From assembly GCF_001648155.1 (NCBI RefSeq), contig NZ_CP015199.1, positions 2,366,501 to 2,430,500 of the forward strand: a stretch of 64,000 nucleotides of DNA, in the 5' to 3' direction. A program made the position numbers and the translations under genes. The notes beneath the pieces were generated by a model. It saw only the letters and a program-made list of their open reading frames with translations, was not told the DNA's origin and did not search any database. This DNA is from Chryseobacterium glaciei. GTDB taxonomy: Bacteria; Bacteroidota; Bacteroidia; Flavobacteriales; Weeksellaceae. Shown piece after piece: positions 26,581 to 34,726 of this stretch. How positions within the stretch are numbered: position 1 is the stretch's first letter; each line of letters begins with the position of its first letter.

Positions 26581-27531
26581 ATGAACATTCAGCAATTGGA
26601 ATATCTTATCGCCGTAGATAAGTATAAACACTTTGGTAAAGCAGCTCAAGCCTGCTTCATTACACAGCCTACATTGAGTGCAATGATACAGAAATTTGAA
26701 GATGAGCTGGATGTAAAGGTTTTCGACAGAACAACTCACCCGATTCGTACAACGGATGTGGGGTTGCAGATCATTGATCAGGCGAAGGTGATTATAGAAT
26801 CTGTCAATGAACTGAAGAATAAAGCGAACCTTTTAAATAATATTTTAGGAGGTACTATTAACTTGGGAATTATTCCTACTGTTTCTTCATTTATTTTACC
26901 AACTGAAATCTTTGCATTCTTGGAAGAGAACCCGAAAATTCAGATGAATGTAAAAGAAATGACCACTGATAGTATCATTAAAGCTTTAAAAGCCGGAGAA
27001 CTGGATGCTGGAATTATTTCAACACCTTATGATACTGCTGACGAATTTTATCAGGACTTCTTGTTCAATGAAGAATTAATGATCTACAGTTCAAATACTG
27101 AAGCTAATAAGAAAAATTCTTACGTTGTTCCAGAAGATCTTAATGTTGAAAAAGTTTGGTTGCTTGAAGAAGGAAACTGTTTAAGAAACCAATTTGAAAA
27201 TATCTGTCATTTAAAAGAGAATACGTTGAAACCTAAGAATTTAGATTTCTTAGCTTCTAATATTCAGACTTTGGTGCATATGGTTGATAAAGTGGGTGGA
27301 ATCAGTATTTTGCCTGAATTAGCTTTAAGCCAACTTTCCGAAGAACAAAAAGGAAATGTGTTCAGATTTAAAAAACCTTTCCCTTACCGAGAGATAAGTA
27401 TCATTTATTATAAGCCTACTTTCAAACAAAAGATTATTGATGAATTATCGAATTCTATCAGATTATCTTTAAAAGAAAAACTAAATTACAACGAAAGCCC
27501 AAAAGAATTCGTAAGTATAAAACCACAGTAG
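26581..27531 (+). CDS. oxyR: hydrogen peroxide-sensing LysR-type regulator OxyR
   Basis: A 316-residue LysR regulator. The N-terminal winged helix is MNIQQLEYLIAVDKYKHFGKAAQACFITQPTLS and the effector domain holds the redox pair in EEGNCLRNQFENICH, Cys200 and Cys209. The spacing and context correspond to Cys199 and Cys208 of the Escherichia coli protein. A disulfide between them would switch the regulator on under peroxide. It is divergent from catalase, its expected target. Confidence 0.92.
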   Translation: MNIQQLEYLIAVDKYKHFGKAAQACFITQPTLSAMIQKFEDELDVKVFDRTTHPIRTTDVGLQIIDQAKVIIESVNELKNKANLLNNILGGTINLGIIPTVSSFILPTEIFAFLEENPKIQMNVKEMTTDSIIKALKAGELDAGIISTPYDTADEFYQDFLFNEELMIYSSNTEANKKNSYVVPEDLNVEKVWLLEEGNCLRNQFENICHLKENTLKPKNLDFLASNIQTLVHMVDKVGGISILPELALSQLSEEQKGNVFRFKKPFPYREISIIYYKPTFKQKIIDELSNSIRLSLKEKLNYNESPKEFVSIKPQ

Positions 27532-27596
27532 TTTATTTTTCTTAAAGATTGATAAATCATTAATTTAAAGAAAATTATAATTAGTAAACAAAAGTT

Positions 27597-27627
27597 TTGA
27601 GTATTAAAAAAATAGTACTTAAATTTG
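27597..27627 (+). promoter_or_regulatory. promoter of the SAM-II-metK transcript
   Basis: TTG at 27597-27599 and an exact TAAATTTG at 27620-27627 are 20 bp apart. Transcription would start near 27634, a few bases before the riboswitch. This is one of the clearest promoters of the window. Confidence 0.7.
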
Positions 27628-27640
27628 CACTGTTTACGAA

Positions 27641-27711
27641 CGAGGAAAAATTTGACCTGATTGCAACCTCTATAAAAAAAAGCTAAAACAGTATTTCTAT
27701 TTTGAGCTTTT
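27641..27711 (+). promoter_or_regulatory. SAM-II riboswitch before metK
   Basis: The conserved SAM-II layout is present: P1 5' strand CGAGG (27641-27645), the loop with ATTTGACC and ATTGCAA, P1 3' strand CCTC (27667-27670), an A-rich link and GCTAAA (27682-27687) that forms the pseudoknot. It binds S-adenosylmethionine, the product of the gene downstream, giving feedback control. AAAAGCTAAAA (27678-27688) can instead pair with TTTTGAGCTTTT (27700-27711), an alternative hairpin that excludes the pseudoknot. The ATG is 85 nt further on, so direct occlusion of a ribosome site is not obvious. Confidence 0.9.
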
Positions 27712-27772
27712 CTGGCAATTTATTCATATTTTTCTTCGTATATTTTTAATCTAAAAAAACAAATAGAATAAT

Positions 27773-29053
27773 ATGTCTTATTTATTTACGTCTGAATCAG
27801 TTTCAGAAGGGCATCCAGATAAAATTGCCGATCAGATCTCTGATGCATTAATCGATCATTTTTTAGCATACGATAAAAGCTCGAAAGTAGCTTGTGAAAC
27901 TCTTGTTACGACAGGACAGGTGGTTTTGGCAGGTGAGGTGAAGTCTGATGCTTATTTAGATGTACAGACTATTGCAAGAGAAGTTATCAACGGTATCGGA
28001 TATACAAAAGGAGAATACATGTTTAATGGTGATTCTTGTGGAGTTATTTCTGCAATTCACGAGCAGTCTCCGGACATCAACCAAGGTGTTGACAGAGCTG
28101 TAAATGATGAATCTTTTGAAGCTAAAGCAAACGCTCAAGGTGCAGGTGACCAAGGAATGATGTTTGGTTATGCAACGAACGAAACGGCAAATTACATGCC
28201 TTTGGCTTTAGATTTAGCACACACTATTCTTAAAGAACTTTCTGCGATTAGAAGAGAAGATTCTGAAATCAAATATCTTCGTCCGGATGCAAAAAGCCAA
28301 GTTACAATCGAATATTCTGACGATCACAAGCCGGTAAGAATTGATTCTATCGTAGTTTCTACTCAGCACGATGATTTTGCAGCTGAAGAAGAAATGTTGA
28401 ACAAAATCAGAGAAGACATCAAAAATATTTTAATTCCTAGAGTTGTTGCCTTACAAACTGAGGAAATTAAGGCATTATTTAATGATCAAATCAAATATCA
28501 CATCAACCCAACAGGGAAATTCGTAATCGGAGGTCCTCACGGAGATACAGGTCTTACAGGAAGAAAAATCATCGTTGATACATACGGTGGAAAAGGTGCT
28601 CATGGTGGTGGTGCATTCTCTGGAAAAGATCCTTCAAAAGTAGACAGAAGTGCTGCGTATGCAACAAGACACATCGCTAAAAACTTAGTAGCTGCAGGTG
28701 TTGCTGACGAAGTTTTGGTACAGGTTTCTTACGCTATCGGTGTTGCTGAACCTTGTGGTTTATACATCAATACTTACGGAACTTCAAAAGTTGCTATTAA
28801 TGACGGTGAAATTGCTAAAAAGGTATCTACAATCTTCGATCTTAGACCTTACGCAATTGAGCAAAACTTAAAATTAAGAAACCCAATTTATCAGGATACA
28901 GCTTCTTACGGACACATGGGAAGAGAGCATTATGTAGCTGATAAAACTTTCAATAAAGGTCATAAGAATGAATTAACGCTTACAGGGTTGGAGTTCTTTA
29001 CTTGGGAAAAACTAGACAAAGTAGACGAAATTAAAGCTTCTTTCGGGATTTAA
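27773..29053 (+). CDS. metK: S-adenosylmethionine synthetase
   Basis: A 426-residue enzyme making AdoMet from methionine and ATP. Seen motifs: [20 protein letters not shown] at the N-terminus (methionine and ATP site), [12 protein letters not shown] (GAGDQG, signature 1) and [16 protein letters not shown] (signature 2, phosphate loop). At 426 residues it is longer than the E. coli enzyme (about 384), as is usual in Bacteroidota. It is monocistronic, with a SAM-II riboswitch upstream and a terminator downstream. Confidence 0.97.
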   Translation: MSYLFTSESVSEGHPDKIADQISDALIDHFLAYDKSSKVACETLVTTGQVVLAGEVKSDAYLDVQTIAREVINGIGYTKGEYMFNGDSCGVISAIHEQSPDINQGVDRAVNDESFEAKANAQGAGDQGMMFGYATNETANYMPLALDLAHTILKELSAIRREDSEIKYLRPDAKSQVTIEYSDDHKPVRIDSIVVSTQHDDFAAEEEMLNKIREDIKNILIPRVVALQTEEIKALFNDQIKYHINPTGKFVIGGPHGDTGLTGRKIIVDTYGGKGAHGGGAFSGKDPSKVDRSAAYATRHIAKNLVAAGVADEVLVQVSYAIGVAEPCGLYINTYGTSKVAINDGEIAKKVSTIFDLRPYAIEQNLKLRNPIYQDTASYGHMGREHYVADKTFNKGHKNELTLTGLEFFTWEKLDKVDEIKASFGI

Positions 29054-29077
29054 TTTTTTCTCTAACATAATAAAATG

Positions 29078-29111
29078 ACTGCTTTATCTTTCAGGTAAGG
29101 CAGTTTTTTTT
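29078..29111 (+). terminator. metK terminator
   Basis: ACTGCTTTATC (29078-29088) pairs with GTAAGGCAGT (29095-29104), followed by an eight-T run. Confidence 0.85.
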
Positions 29112-29136
29112 AATTTTACATTCAAATAATTTAAAG

Positions 29137-29622
29137 ATGATGAATTTTCGATTCGCAATAACCATTCTATCTATATTCTTCTTAAGCATTTTTATTAAAG
29201 CTCAATACACGATGCATAAAATGCTTACAGTAGGATATACTTACCAAAACCAGAGCTTTGGAGAACTAGGAGGTAAATTGCTTTTCCTGAAAAATGATGA
29301 TGTTATTTACAGGTTGGGAGCTTCTGCCTTGATGGGATCTACTCATTCTGAATTTGCCATAATGCCGAAATTGCAGGCGGATGTTTTATTAAACTTTCAA
29401 AAAGATGTAGATTTCTATCATTCTTACTACTTTTTAATCGGAGCGGAGGGAACAAATAAGTACGTTGCGCCGAAAATTGGAGTCACTCTTTTCGGAATTT
29501 TGGATCTTACGGGAGGTTATGCATTCCCAATTGGCAATTTAAACGGCAAAGAAATGAAAGGTCTGAATGTTAATTTTACACTAAATATCCCTACTGTATT
29601 CATTCATGACATGTTTAAGTGA
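29137..29622 (+). CDS. secreted protein, possible small outer-membrane beta-barrel
   Basis: A 161-residue protein with a signal peptide (cleavage near FIKAQ). The mature part alternates hydrophobic and polar residues in strand-like runs (KMLTVGYTYQNQSFGELGGKLL, VIYRLGASALMG, SYYFLIGAEGTN, GLNVNFTLNIPTVFIHDMF), suggesting a small beta-barrel or lipocalin-like sheet. I recognise no family. The ATG at 29140 is an equal alternative start. It sits between the metK terminator and the ECF sigma gene. Confidence 0.65.
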   Translation: MMNFRFAITILSIFFLSIFIKAQYTMHKMLTVGYTYQNQSFGELGGKLLFLKNDDVIYRLGASALMGSTHSEFAIMPKLQADVLLNFQKDVDFYHSYYFLIGAEGTNKYVAPKIGVTLFGILDLTGGYAFPIGNLNGKEMKGLNVNFTLNIPTVFIHDMFK

Positions 29623-29820
29623 TTTTTTTTAGATTTTTCTTGTAAAAATTTAATAATAGCTTAACAGTTATTAAAAAATTATTATATTTACATCAAGAAA
29701 AATTGTACCGCCTATTGATTCTACTTTACTCTAGAAAACTGTTTTGTATTTACGGCTAAAACCAGATTAATTATCTGGAAGAAAGTTTGTCTACAAATTT
29801 TTTTATTATTGAGAAGAGTT

Positions 29821-30411
29821 ATGAAATCAAAATCGGATAGTTTATTAATTTCCCTTTACCAGGAAGGAGACGAGTCGGCATTATCTACGCTTATTCACCG
29901 TCACCAAAGAGAGCTTTTTACATTCATTTTTTATAAAATTAATGATGAGGATCTAGCTAATGATGTTTTTCAGGATACTTTCATGAAAATCATTCTAATG
30001 CTGAAAGAAGGCCGTTACAACGAAGAAGGAAAATTCATCCTTTGGGCAAAAAGAATTGCCTACAATCTTATTATAGACCATTTCAGACTAAAATCTAAGA
30101 ACATCAAAGTTTCAGAAACTACTTTTGAGACCGACGAATATTCTATTTTTGATCTTATCAGAGAACCTTCTGAAAATATTGAAGATCAATTGGTTACTAA
30201 TCAAATTCAGGAAGACTTGTTGAGAATGTTACAATTTTTACCTCAAAATCAACAGGAGGTAATTAAATTAAGATTTTTTGACGGATTAAGCTTTAAAGAA
30301 ATCGCAGATCATACGGATATGAGCATCAATACCACGTTGGGAAGAGTACGCTATGCTTTAATAAACCTGAGAAAAATCATGGATGAGAATAATATCATCC
30401 TAACGAGATAA
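29821..30411 (+). CDS. ECF-type RNA polymerase sigma factor
   Basis: Start at ATG 29821 (MKSKSDSLL); an upstream in-frame ATT/TTG at 29809 adds only four residues. The 196-residue protein has sigma region 2 (RELFTFIFYKINDEDLANDVFQDTFMKIILML) and region 4 (LPQNQQEVIKLRFFDGLSFKEIADHTDMSINTTLGRVRYAL). No anti-sigma gene follows; instead a 44-residue ORF begins 44 bp downstream. The leader (29623-29820) is AT-rich with a small CCAGAT/ATCTGG hairpin at 29762-29778. Targets are unknown. Confidence 0.9.
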   Translation: MKSKSDSLLISLYQEGDESALSTLIHRHQRELFTFIFYKINDEDLANDVFQDTFMKIILMLKEGRYNEEGKFILWAKRIAYNLIIDHFRLKSKNIKVSETTFETDEYSIFDLIREPSENIEDQLVTNQIQEDLLRMLQFLPQNQQEVIKLRFFDGLSFKEIADHTDMSINTTLGRVRYALINLRKIMDENNIILTR

Positions 30412-30455
30412 TAATTCTTAAAAATTCTCGTTTTAAGGAAAAACATTTATCGCCT

Positions 30456-30590
30456 ATGAGAAAAAATGATTCCTTAAAAGTGAAAGCTTTGAAACCTAAA
30501 AAAGAAACAATTGATTTCTTACTCAATTTTTCTAAAAATATTGATGTAATTAAAACTAAGAGTAAGAATTATCCGATCTCTAAAAATTAA
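30456..30590 (+). CDS. 44-residue ORF after the sigma factor gene
   Basis: The ORF starts MRKNDSLKVKALKPKKET and ends KTKSKNYPISKN; it is strongly basic with a short helix FLLNFSKNIDVI. It is preceded by a weak hairpin (CTTAAAA/TTTTAAG, about 30417-30437). I recall very similar short ORFs downstream of this sigma factor in other flavobacteria, which would make it a real gene; that is memory, not a search. It might be a small sigma-associated factor, but no function is known. Confidence 0.6.
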   Translation: MRKNDSLKVKALKPKKETIDFLLNFSKNIDVIKTKSKNYPISKN

Positions 30591-30596
30591 AAGTAT

Positions 30597-30604
30597 TAAT
30601 TTTG
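30597..30604 (+). promoter_or_regulatory. TAnnTTTG promoter element before the HAD gene
   Basis: TAATTTTG is an exact match ending 6 nt before the ATG at 30611, again placing the transcript start next to the start codon. Confidence 0.45.
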
Positions 30605-30610
30605 TGCTGT

Positions 30611-31306
30611 ATGAAAATTCAGCACATTTTTTTTGATCTCGACAATACGCTTTGGGATCACCGTAAGAACGCCTATCTTACCATCAAAACACTCTTTGAA
30701 GCACAGGAAATAACTTTAAAATACAATATTGATTTTGAAGAATTTCATGCTGTTTATCATGAGATCAATGAAAAACTTTGGGAAGATATAAGAGACGGAC
30801 TCATCGGAAAAGAATATTTGAGAGAGCATCGTTTTTATGATACTTTCAAACATTTTGGAGTTGAGAATAAAGAACTTTCCATGTATTTTGAGGAGCATTT
30901 TTTAGATAAAATTCTCAATCATAATGAATTGGTAGAAGGTGCAGAGTATATCTTGGAATACTTAAAATCTAAACATTATACGCTTCATATTATCTCCAAC
31001 GGCTTCAAGGAAGTCACCGAAAGAAAATGTATTCTGTCGGGTATTGCACATTATTTCCATACCATTACAAGCGCCGATTCTGTTGGTGTAAGAAAACCTA
31101 ATCCTGAAATTTTCGAATATTCTTTAGGCTTATCAAATGCTAAAAAAGAAGAAAGTATTTTGATAGGTGACGATTGGATTGCCGATGTTGTAGGATCTCA
31201 AAACTTTGGAATTGATGTTATTTTCTTTGATGTTTATAGAGAGAATAAACAAGAAGAAGGTTTGAAGGCTATCACGCATCTTTTACAAATCAAAGAATAT
31301 TTATAA
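30611..31306 (+). CDS. YjjG-family HAD hydrolase (pyrimidine nucleotidase-like)
   Basis: Start at ATG 30611 (MKIQHIFFDLDNTLWDH), which places HAD motif I (DLDNT) at the canonical position near the N-terminus; the three codons before it are TTG TGC TGT and not needed. Motif II is IISNGF, motif III around RKPNPEIF and motif IV ILIGDDWIADVVGSQNFGIDV. At 231 residues with a helical C1 cap it matches the YjjG noncanonical nucleotidase group, which dephosphorylates modified pyrimidine nucleotides. It is cytoplasmic and monocistronic by position. Confidence 0.88.
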   Translation: MKIQHIFFDLDNTLWDHRKNAYLTIKTLFEAQEITLKYNIDFEEFHAVYHEINEKLWEDIRDGLIGKEYLREHRFYDTFKHFGVENKELSMYFEEHFLDKILNHNELVEGAEYILEYLKSKHYTLHIISNGFKEVTERKCILSGIAHYFHTITSADSVGVRKPNPEIFEYSLGLSNAKKEESILIGDDWIADVVGSQNFGIDVIFFDVYRENKQEEGLKAITHLLQIKEYL

Positions 31307-31358
31307 AAAACGGCTTTTGTGATTGATAAAATTGATCTGTATATTCAAAATGGTGTAG

Positions 31359-31520
31359 TTAGATAAGAGAGAAATTGACTTTTTTGACGATGTTAAAAAT
31401 GATCCCAGATCACGAATCTAAAGTTTTGAGAATTTTATCTTTAAGACAATTATAAAGCAATATCCAAGATGGAATATTACTTATGAGTTTGATGATGAGA
31501 TACATTATTTTATTGTTTAG
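31359..31520 (+). pseudogene. broken ORF of unknown family
   Basis: In one frame the DNA reads LDKREIDFFDDVKNDPRSRI, a TAA at 31419-31421, then SFENFIFKTIIKQYPRWNI and TYEFDDEIHYFIV before the final TAG. Both halves look like real protein and share the frame, so a single nonsense change splits them. Upstream, another frame reads KIDLYIQNGVV, suggesting a frameshift as well. No start codon is left. I do not recognise the family. This fills the 294-bp spacer between the HAD gene and the trpS terminator. Confidence 0.55.
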
Positions 31521-31554
31521 AAAAATTAATCCTCAATTAAAATTACAAAAAACA

Positions 31555-31579
31555 AAAGCCTTTCACATTGAAAGGCTTT
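31555..31579 (-). terminator. trpS terminator
   Basis: AAAGCCTTT (31555-31563) and AAAGGCTTT (31571-31579) form a 9-bp stem; on the minus strand it is followed by a T-rich stretch. It lies 21 bp after the trpS stop. Confidence 0.8.
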
Positions 31580-31600
31580 CTTATATTTAAAAAGTTTGAA

Positions 31601-32569
31601 TTAAATTCCTAAACTTTCTCTTACTCTTTTGATGGTTTCAGTAGCGATTGCTCTTGTTTTTCCTGCACCTTCCTGAAGTTTTGTTTCTAATTCATCAAGA
31701 TTGTTCATGTAATAAGAGAATAACTCTCTTTCTTTCTCAAATCTTTCTAAAATCAAATCCAAAAGTTCTTTTTTTGCGTGTCCGTAACCAAAATTTCCGG
31801 CTAAATATTTAGCTCTTAATTCTTCGGTTTGTTCAGGTGTTGCAACCAATTGATAAATAGCAAATGTTTTATCTGTTTCCGGATCTTTTGGTTCTTCTAA
31901 TGATTTTGAATCTGACTCAATGCTCATCACCTGTTTTTTCAATTCCTTTTCAGGCAAGAAAATATTGATGATGTTTCCTCTTGATTTAGACATTTTATGT
32001 CCGTCAACTCCGGGAACATATTTTGTGTCTTCCTGAAGCTCAGATTGTGGCAAAACTAGAACTTCACCCATCTGATTATTAAATCTCGAAGCTACATCAC
32101 GGGCAATTTCTAAATGTTGAAGCTGATCTTTTCCTACAGGTACAATCTCTGCATCATATAATAAAATATCGGCAGCCATCAAAATTGGATACGTAAACAA
32201 ACCTGCATTTACGTCCTGTAATCTGTCTGCTTTATCTTTAAATGAATGTGCCAAAGTCAATCTCTGATAAGGAAAAAAACATGATAAATGCCAAGATAAT
32301 TCACAGGTTTCAGGGATGTCACTCTGTCTGTAAAAGAATGTTTTTTCGGTATCTAGTCCACAAGCAAGCCAAGCCGCAGCTATTTCGTAGGTGTTTTGTT
32401 TCAATTCTTTCGCGTCTTTAATCTGCGTTAATGAATGCAGATTTGCGATGAATAAAAATGATTCATTTCCTTCCTGTTTTGATAGCTCAACAGCAGGAAT
32501 AATAGCACCCAACAAGTTTCCAAGGTGTGGTGTTCCGGTGGCTTGTATGCCGGTAAGAATTCTTGACAT
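31601..32569 (-). CDS. trpS: tryptophanyl-tRNA synthetase
   Basis: A 322-residue class I synthetase charging tRNA-Trp. The HIGH-type motif is TGTPHLGNLLGAI and the KMSKS loop is GHKMSKSRGNIINIF. MAADILLYDAEIVPVGKDQLQHLEIARD is the usual tryptophan-binding block. The length is normal. It is monocistronic, with its own terminator, and has a repeat-filled spacer upstream. Confidence 0.95.
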   Translation of the reverse strand: MSRILTGIQATGTPHLGNLLGAIIPAVELSKQEGNESFLFIANLHSLTQIKDAKELKQNTYEIAAAWLACGLDTEKTFFYRQSDIPETCELSWHLSCFFPYQRLTLAHSFKDKADRLQDVNAGLFTYPILMAADILLYDAEIVPVGKDQLQHLEIARDVASRFNNQMGEVLVLPQSELQEDTKYVPGVDGHKMSKSRGNIINIFLPEKELKKQVMSIESDSKSLEEPKDPETDKTFAIYQLVATPEQTEELRAKYLAGNFGYGHAKKELLDLILERFEKERELFSYYMNNLDELETKLQEGAGKTRAIATETIKRVRESLGI

Positions 32570-32641
32570 TTGTTTAAATTATTTATAAAAATTAATGAAT
32601 TGCAAACTTACGAGAATCCGTTTAAAGTACAATAAAAGTTG

Positions 32642-32884
32642 TACCACTGATTTCACAGATTTACACGGATGTTTGCGTTTTATTTTTGAATTTAAACGCA
32701 AAGATTTAATTATTAGATTTATTATTTTAGAAAAGCAAAGGCAAATAAATTTACTGCGCGAAGCTTGAAAACAGAGCTTCATCAAATCAACTTGTTGATT
32801 AATTTTTTGCTCACTTAGAAAATTAATTGTCATCAAATTAAAAACTTTGCGTCAAAAATCTGCACAATCTGAATAATCTGTGAA
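32642..32884 (-). repeat. dispersed modular repeat, copy A
   Basis: This repeat fills most of the 326-bp spacer upstream of trpS. On the minus strand it reads ACGCAAAGTTTTT, TAAGTGAGCAAA, ATCAACAAGTTGATTTGATG, AAGCT, CAAGCTTCGCGCAG, AAATTTATTTGCCTTTGC and ATCTTTGCGTTTAAA, then AATCTGTGAAATCAGTGG. The same series occurs in opposite orientation at 40568-40795. The outer ends TTTCACAGATT and AATCTGTGAAA are inverted. Internal palindromes include ATCAACAAGTTGAT. No ORF in it is convincing. Confidence 0.85.
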
Positions 32885-32895
32885 AGAAAAAAATA

Positions 32896-33540
32896 TTAAG
32901 GAATCAAAATCTTTTCTCCTCCAAATTTTGGTTCAACTCCAAAAATAAGATCCCAATATGCTTTGGCTTTAGCTAAATATTCTCTCATATTAGTTTTAAA
33001 ACCAGCATATTTATTAACATCTTTAGCGTTGTACCCGTATGCTTCAATTCCGTTTTTCTTGGCTAGAAACACTGCTCTTTCGTTGTGAAACTTTTGTGAA
33101 ATAATAACCAATTTCGTTTGACCAAAAATTTCTTTAGCCCTAACAACAGAATCCAATGTTCTGAAACCGGCATGATCCAAGAAAATCCTGTCTTGTGGAA
33201 TTCCGTATTTCATTAAGGTTAATAACATATCTTCTGGCTCGTTGTAATCTTTTGTGCTGTTATCTCCACTTACGATGATGTATTTTATCTTTCCGCTTTT
33301 GTAAAGATCTATTGCTGCTTGTATTCTATTGTAGAAATAGGCGTTGGGAAGTCCGCTGTTTAAATTTTTGCTTGTTCCTAAAAGTAAAGCTGTTTTTGTT
33401 TCGGGAACATCAGAGATATTGTAGGATACGGACGCATCACTTTCTTTTTTGATGCTGTAATTCGCCCAAGCGATAAAAATAAATCCTGCAACAATAAGAA
33501 GCAGGAATATTTTAAATGTAGTTTTTATTAGTTTTTTCAT
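32896..33540 (-). CDS. SanA/YdcF-like DUF218 membrane protein
   Basis: A 214-residue protein with one N-terminal membrane helix (about 7-27) and a periplasmic DUF218 domain: TALLLGTSKNL, YNRIQAAIDLYKSGKIKYIIVSGDN, EPEDMLLTLMKYGIP, LDHAGFRTLDSVVRAKEIFG, LVIISQKFHNERAVFLAKK. The pattern matches SanA, linked in enterobacteria to envelope barrier function and vancomycin sensitivity at high temperature. The reaction is unknown. It ends the minus-strand run that starts with ileS and follows lspA by 15 bp. Confidence 0.85.
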   Translation of the reverse strand: MKKLIKTTFKIFLLLIVAGFIFIAWANYSIKKESDASVSYNISDVPETKTALLLGTSKNLNSGLPNAYFYNRIQAAIDLYKSGKIKYIIVSGDNSTKDYNEPEDMLLTLMKYGIPQDRIFLDHAGFRTLDSVVRAKEIFGQTKLVIISQKFHNERAVFLAKKNGIEAYGYNAKDVNKYAGFKTNMREYLAKAKAYWDLIFGVEPKFGGEKILIP

Positions 33541-33555
33541 CGAGTGTAAAATCTT

Positions 33556-34194
33556 TTAAAATTCCAGACCGTTCGGGAAAGCTTTTTTTCTGAAAACCAG
33601 TAATAAAACTGCTCCTACCGTAATGGCTGAATCTGCAACATTGAAAATATATTTGAAAAATTCAAGATGTTTTCCACCGATTAGTGGTACACTCTCAGGA
33701 ACGTTCCAGTCTACTAATGGGAAGTGAAGCATATCAACTACGCAACCTCTCATAAATGTAGAATAGCCTTGTCCAATAGGTACAATCTTAGAAATTCCGC
33801 CATAACCAATCCATCGGTCTATACTTGGGTCGTACACAGTTCCGCTGTCGAAAAGCAATCCGTAAAACATTCCGTCGATAAGATTTCCTATTGCTCCTGC
33901 AAAAATAACTGCCATTGGAATAATAAGATAGTTGGATGCTCCCTGTTGTAACCACTTTTTGAACATGTAAACCATACCTCCAATCAAGAATACTCTTAGG
34001 ATAACAAGGAAATATTTACCAATAACTCCACCAAAATGAAGTCCGTAAGCCATTCCCGGATTTTCTACAAAAGTAAGTTTGAAACCAGGTAAAACGGAAA
34101 CGCTATCATCTAGATTGAAATGCGTTTTTACATAAATTTTTGAAGCCTGATCTATTAATAAAATAAGAAAAGTGATAAGCGTAATCTTCTTCAT
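33556..34194 (-). CDS. lspA: lipoprotein signal peptidase (signal peptidase II)
   Basis: A 212-residue inner-membrane aspartyl protease that cleaves prolipoprotein signals. Catalytic Asp residues are in GAIGNLIDGMFYG and YIFNVADSAITVG; VENPGMAYGLHFGG is the conserved first block. There is an insertion of about 40 residues between the two catalytic motifs (SGTVYDPSIDRWIGYGGISK), which I believe is common in Bacteroidota and explains the length above the usual 160-170. The start overlaps the stop of the upstream DUF2683-like gene by one base (TAATG), so they are coupled. Confidence 0.93.
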   Translation of the reverse strand: MKKITLITFLILLIDQASKIYVKTHFNLDDSVSVLPGFKLTFVENPGMAYGLHFGGVIGKYFLVILRVFLIGGMVYMFKKWLQQGASNYLIIPMAVIFAGAIGNLIDGMFYGLLFDSGTVYDPSIDRWIGYGGISKIVPIGQGYSTFMRGCVVDMLHFPLVDWNVPESVPLIGGKHLEFFKYIFNVADSAITVGAVLLLVFRKKAFPNGLEF

Positions 34195-34382
34195 TACAAT
34201 CCTTTTGGTTTATAAGGTTTTCCTATTTTTTCGTTTTTCTTACCAATGACTTTTTTAATCGTCTTAGTGTTGTGGTGCATCTTGGTATGGAATTTCTCGA
34301 ACTCGATGTTCATATCTTTTAAAACACTTTTCAGCGCATTCAATTCCATTGCATTTTTAGTGTGTACTATTATAGACTCCAT
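34194..34382 (-). CDS. small DUF2683-like protein
   Basis: A 62-residue basic protein starting MESIIVHTKNAMELNALKSVLKDMNIEFEKF. The N-terminal strand-helix (IIVHTKNAMELNALKSVLK) resembles DUF2683 proteins, short antitoxin-like or regulatory proteins of unknown function; the tail is Lys-rich (KKVIGKKNEKIGKPYKPKGL). It is translationally coupled to lspA (TAATG overlap). The family name is from memory. Confidence 0.65.
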   Translation of the reverse strand: MESIIVHTKNAMELNALKSVLKDMNIEFEKFHTKMHHNTKTIKKVIGKKNEKIGKPYKPKGL

Positions 34383-34400
34383 TTTTCTTAATTTAAATAT

Positions 34401-34646
34401 TTACTTTTTAGACAATTCGTCTAATCTTTTTCTGTCTTTAGCAGACAAATCATTGACTCCGTTTTTGCCCATTTTGCTTAAAAGGTAGTCAATTTCTTTT
34501 TCCCTGTCGCGTTTATCGGAATTAAATTGATCATCCATCGTATAGTTTGTGTGTTTCTCAGGAAAGAATTTGTTTTTGATCCAAATTCTGTTGAAAAAGG
34601 CTAATACGACAATAAGAATAACCCCTAAAATTAACAATTCGTTCAT
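34401..34646 (-). CDS. small membrane protein with DUF6576-like tail
   Basis: An 81-residue protein with one N-terminal membrane helix (ELLILGVILIVVLAFF) followed by a charged cytoplasmic part. It ends YLLSKMGKNGVNDLSAKDRKRLDELSKK, a motif also seen at the C-terminus of some rhomboid-type membrane proteins. The function is unknown. It sits in the same-strand series dksA-like gene, this gene, DUF2683-like, lspA, which is probably cotranscribed. Confidence 0.7.
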   Translation of the reverse strand: MNELLILGVILIVVLAFFNRIWIKNKFFPEKHTNYTMDDQFNSDKRDREKEIDYLLSKMGKNGVNDLSAKDRKRLDELSKK

Positions 34647-34726
34647 GGATATAAATTAAAAATTAGGTTTATAAAGTATTTCATGAAATACGATATAAAC
34701 CCAAATTTATTTTACAAACCTTACGG

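Noticed and set aside
32579..32836. An 85-codon minus-strand ORF upstream of trpS
   Set aside because: It lies entirely in the modular repeat (copy A), has a low-complexity basic product and is not kept as an ORF in copy B.
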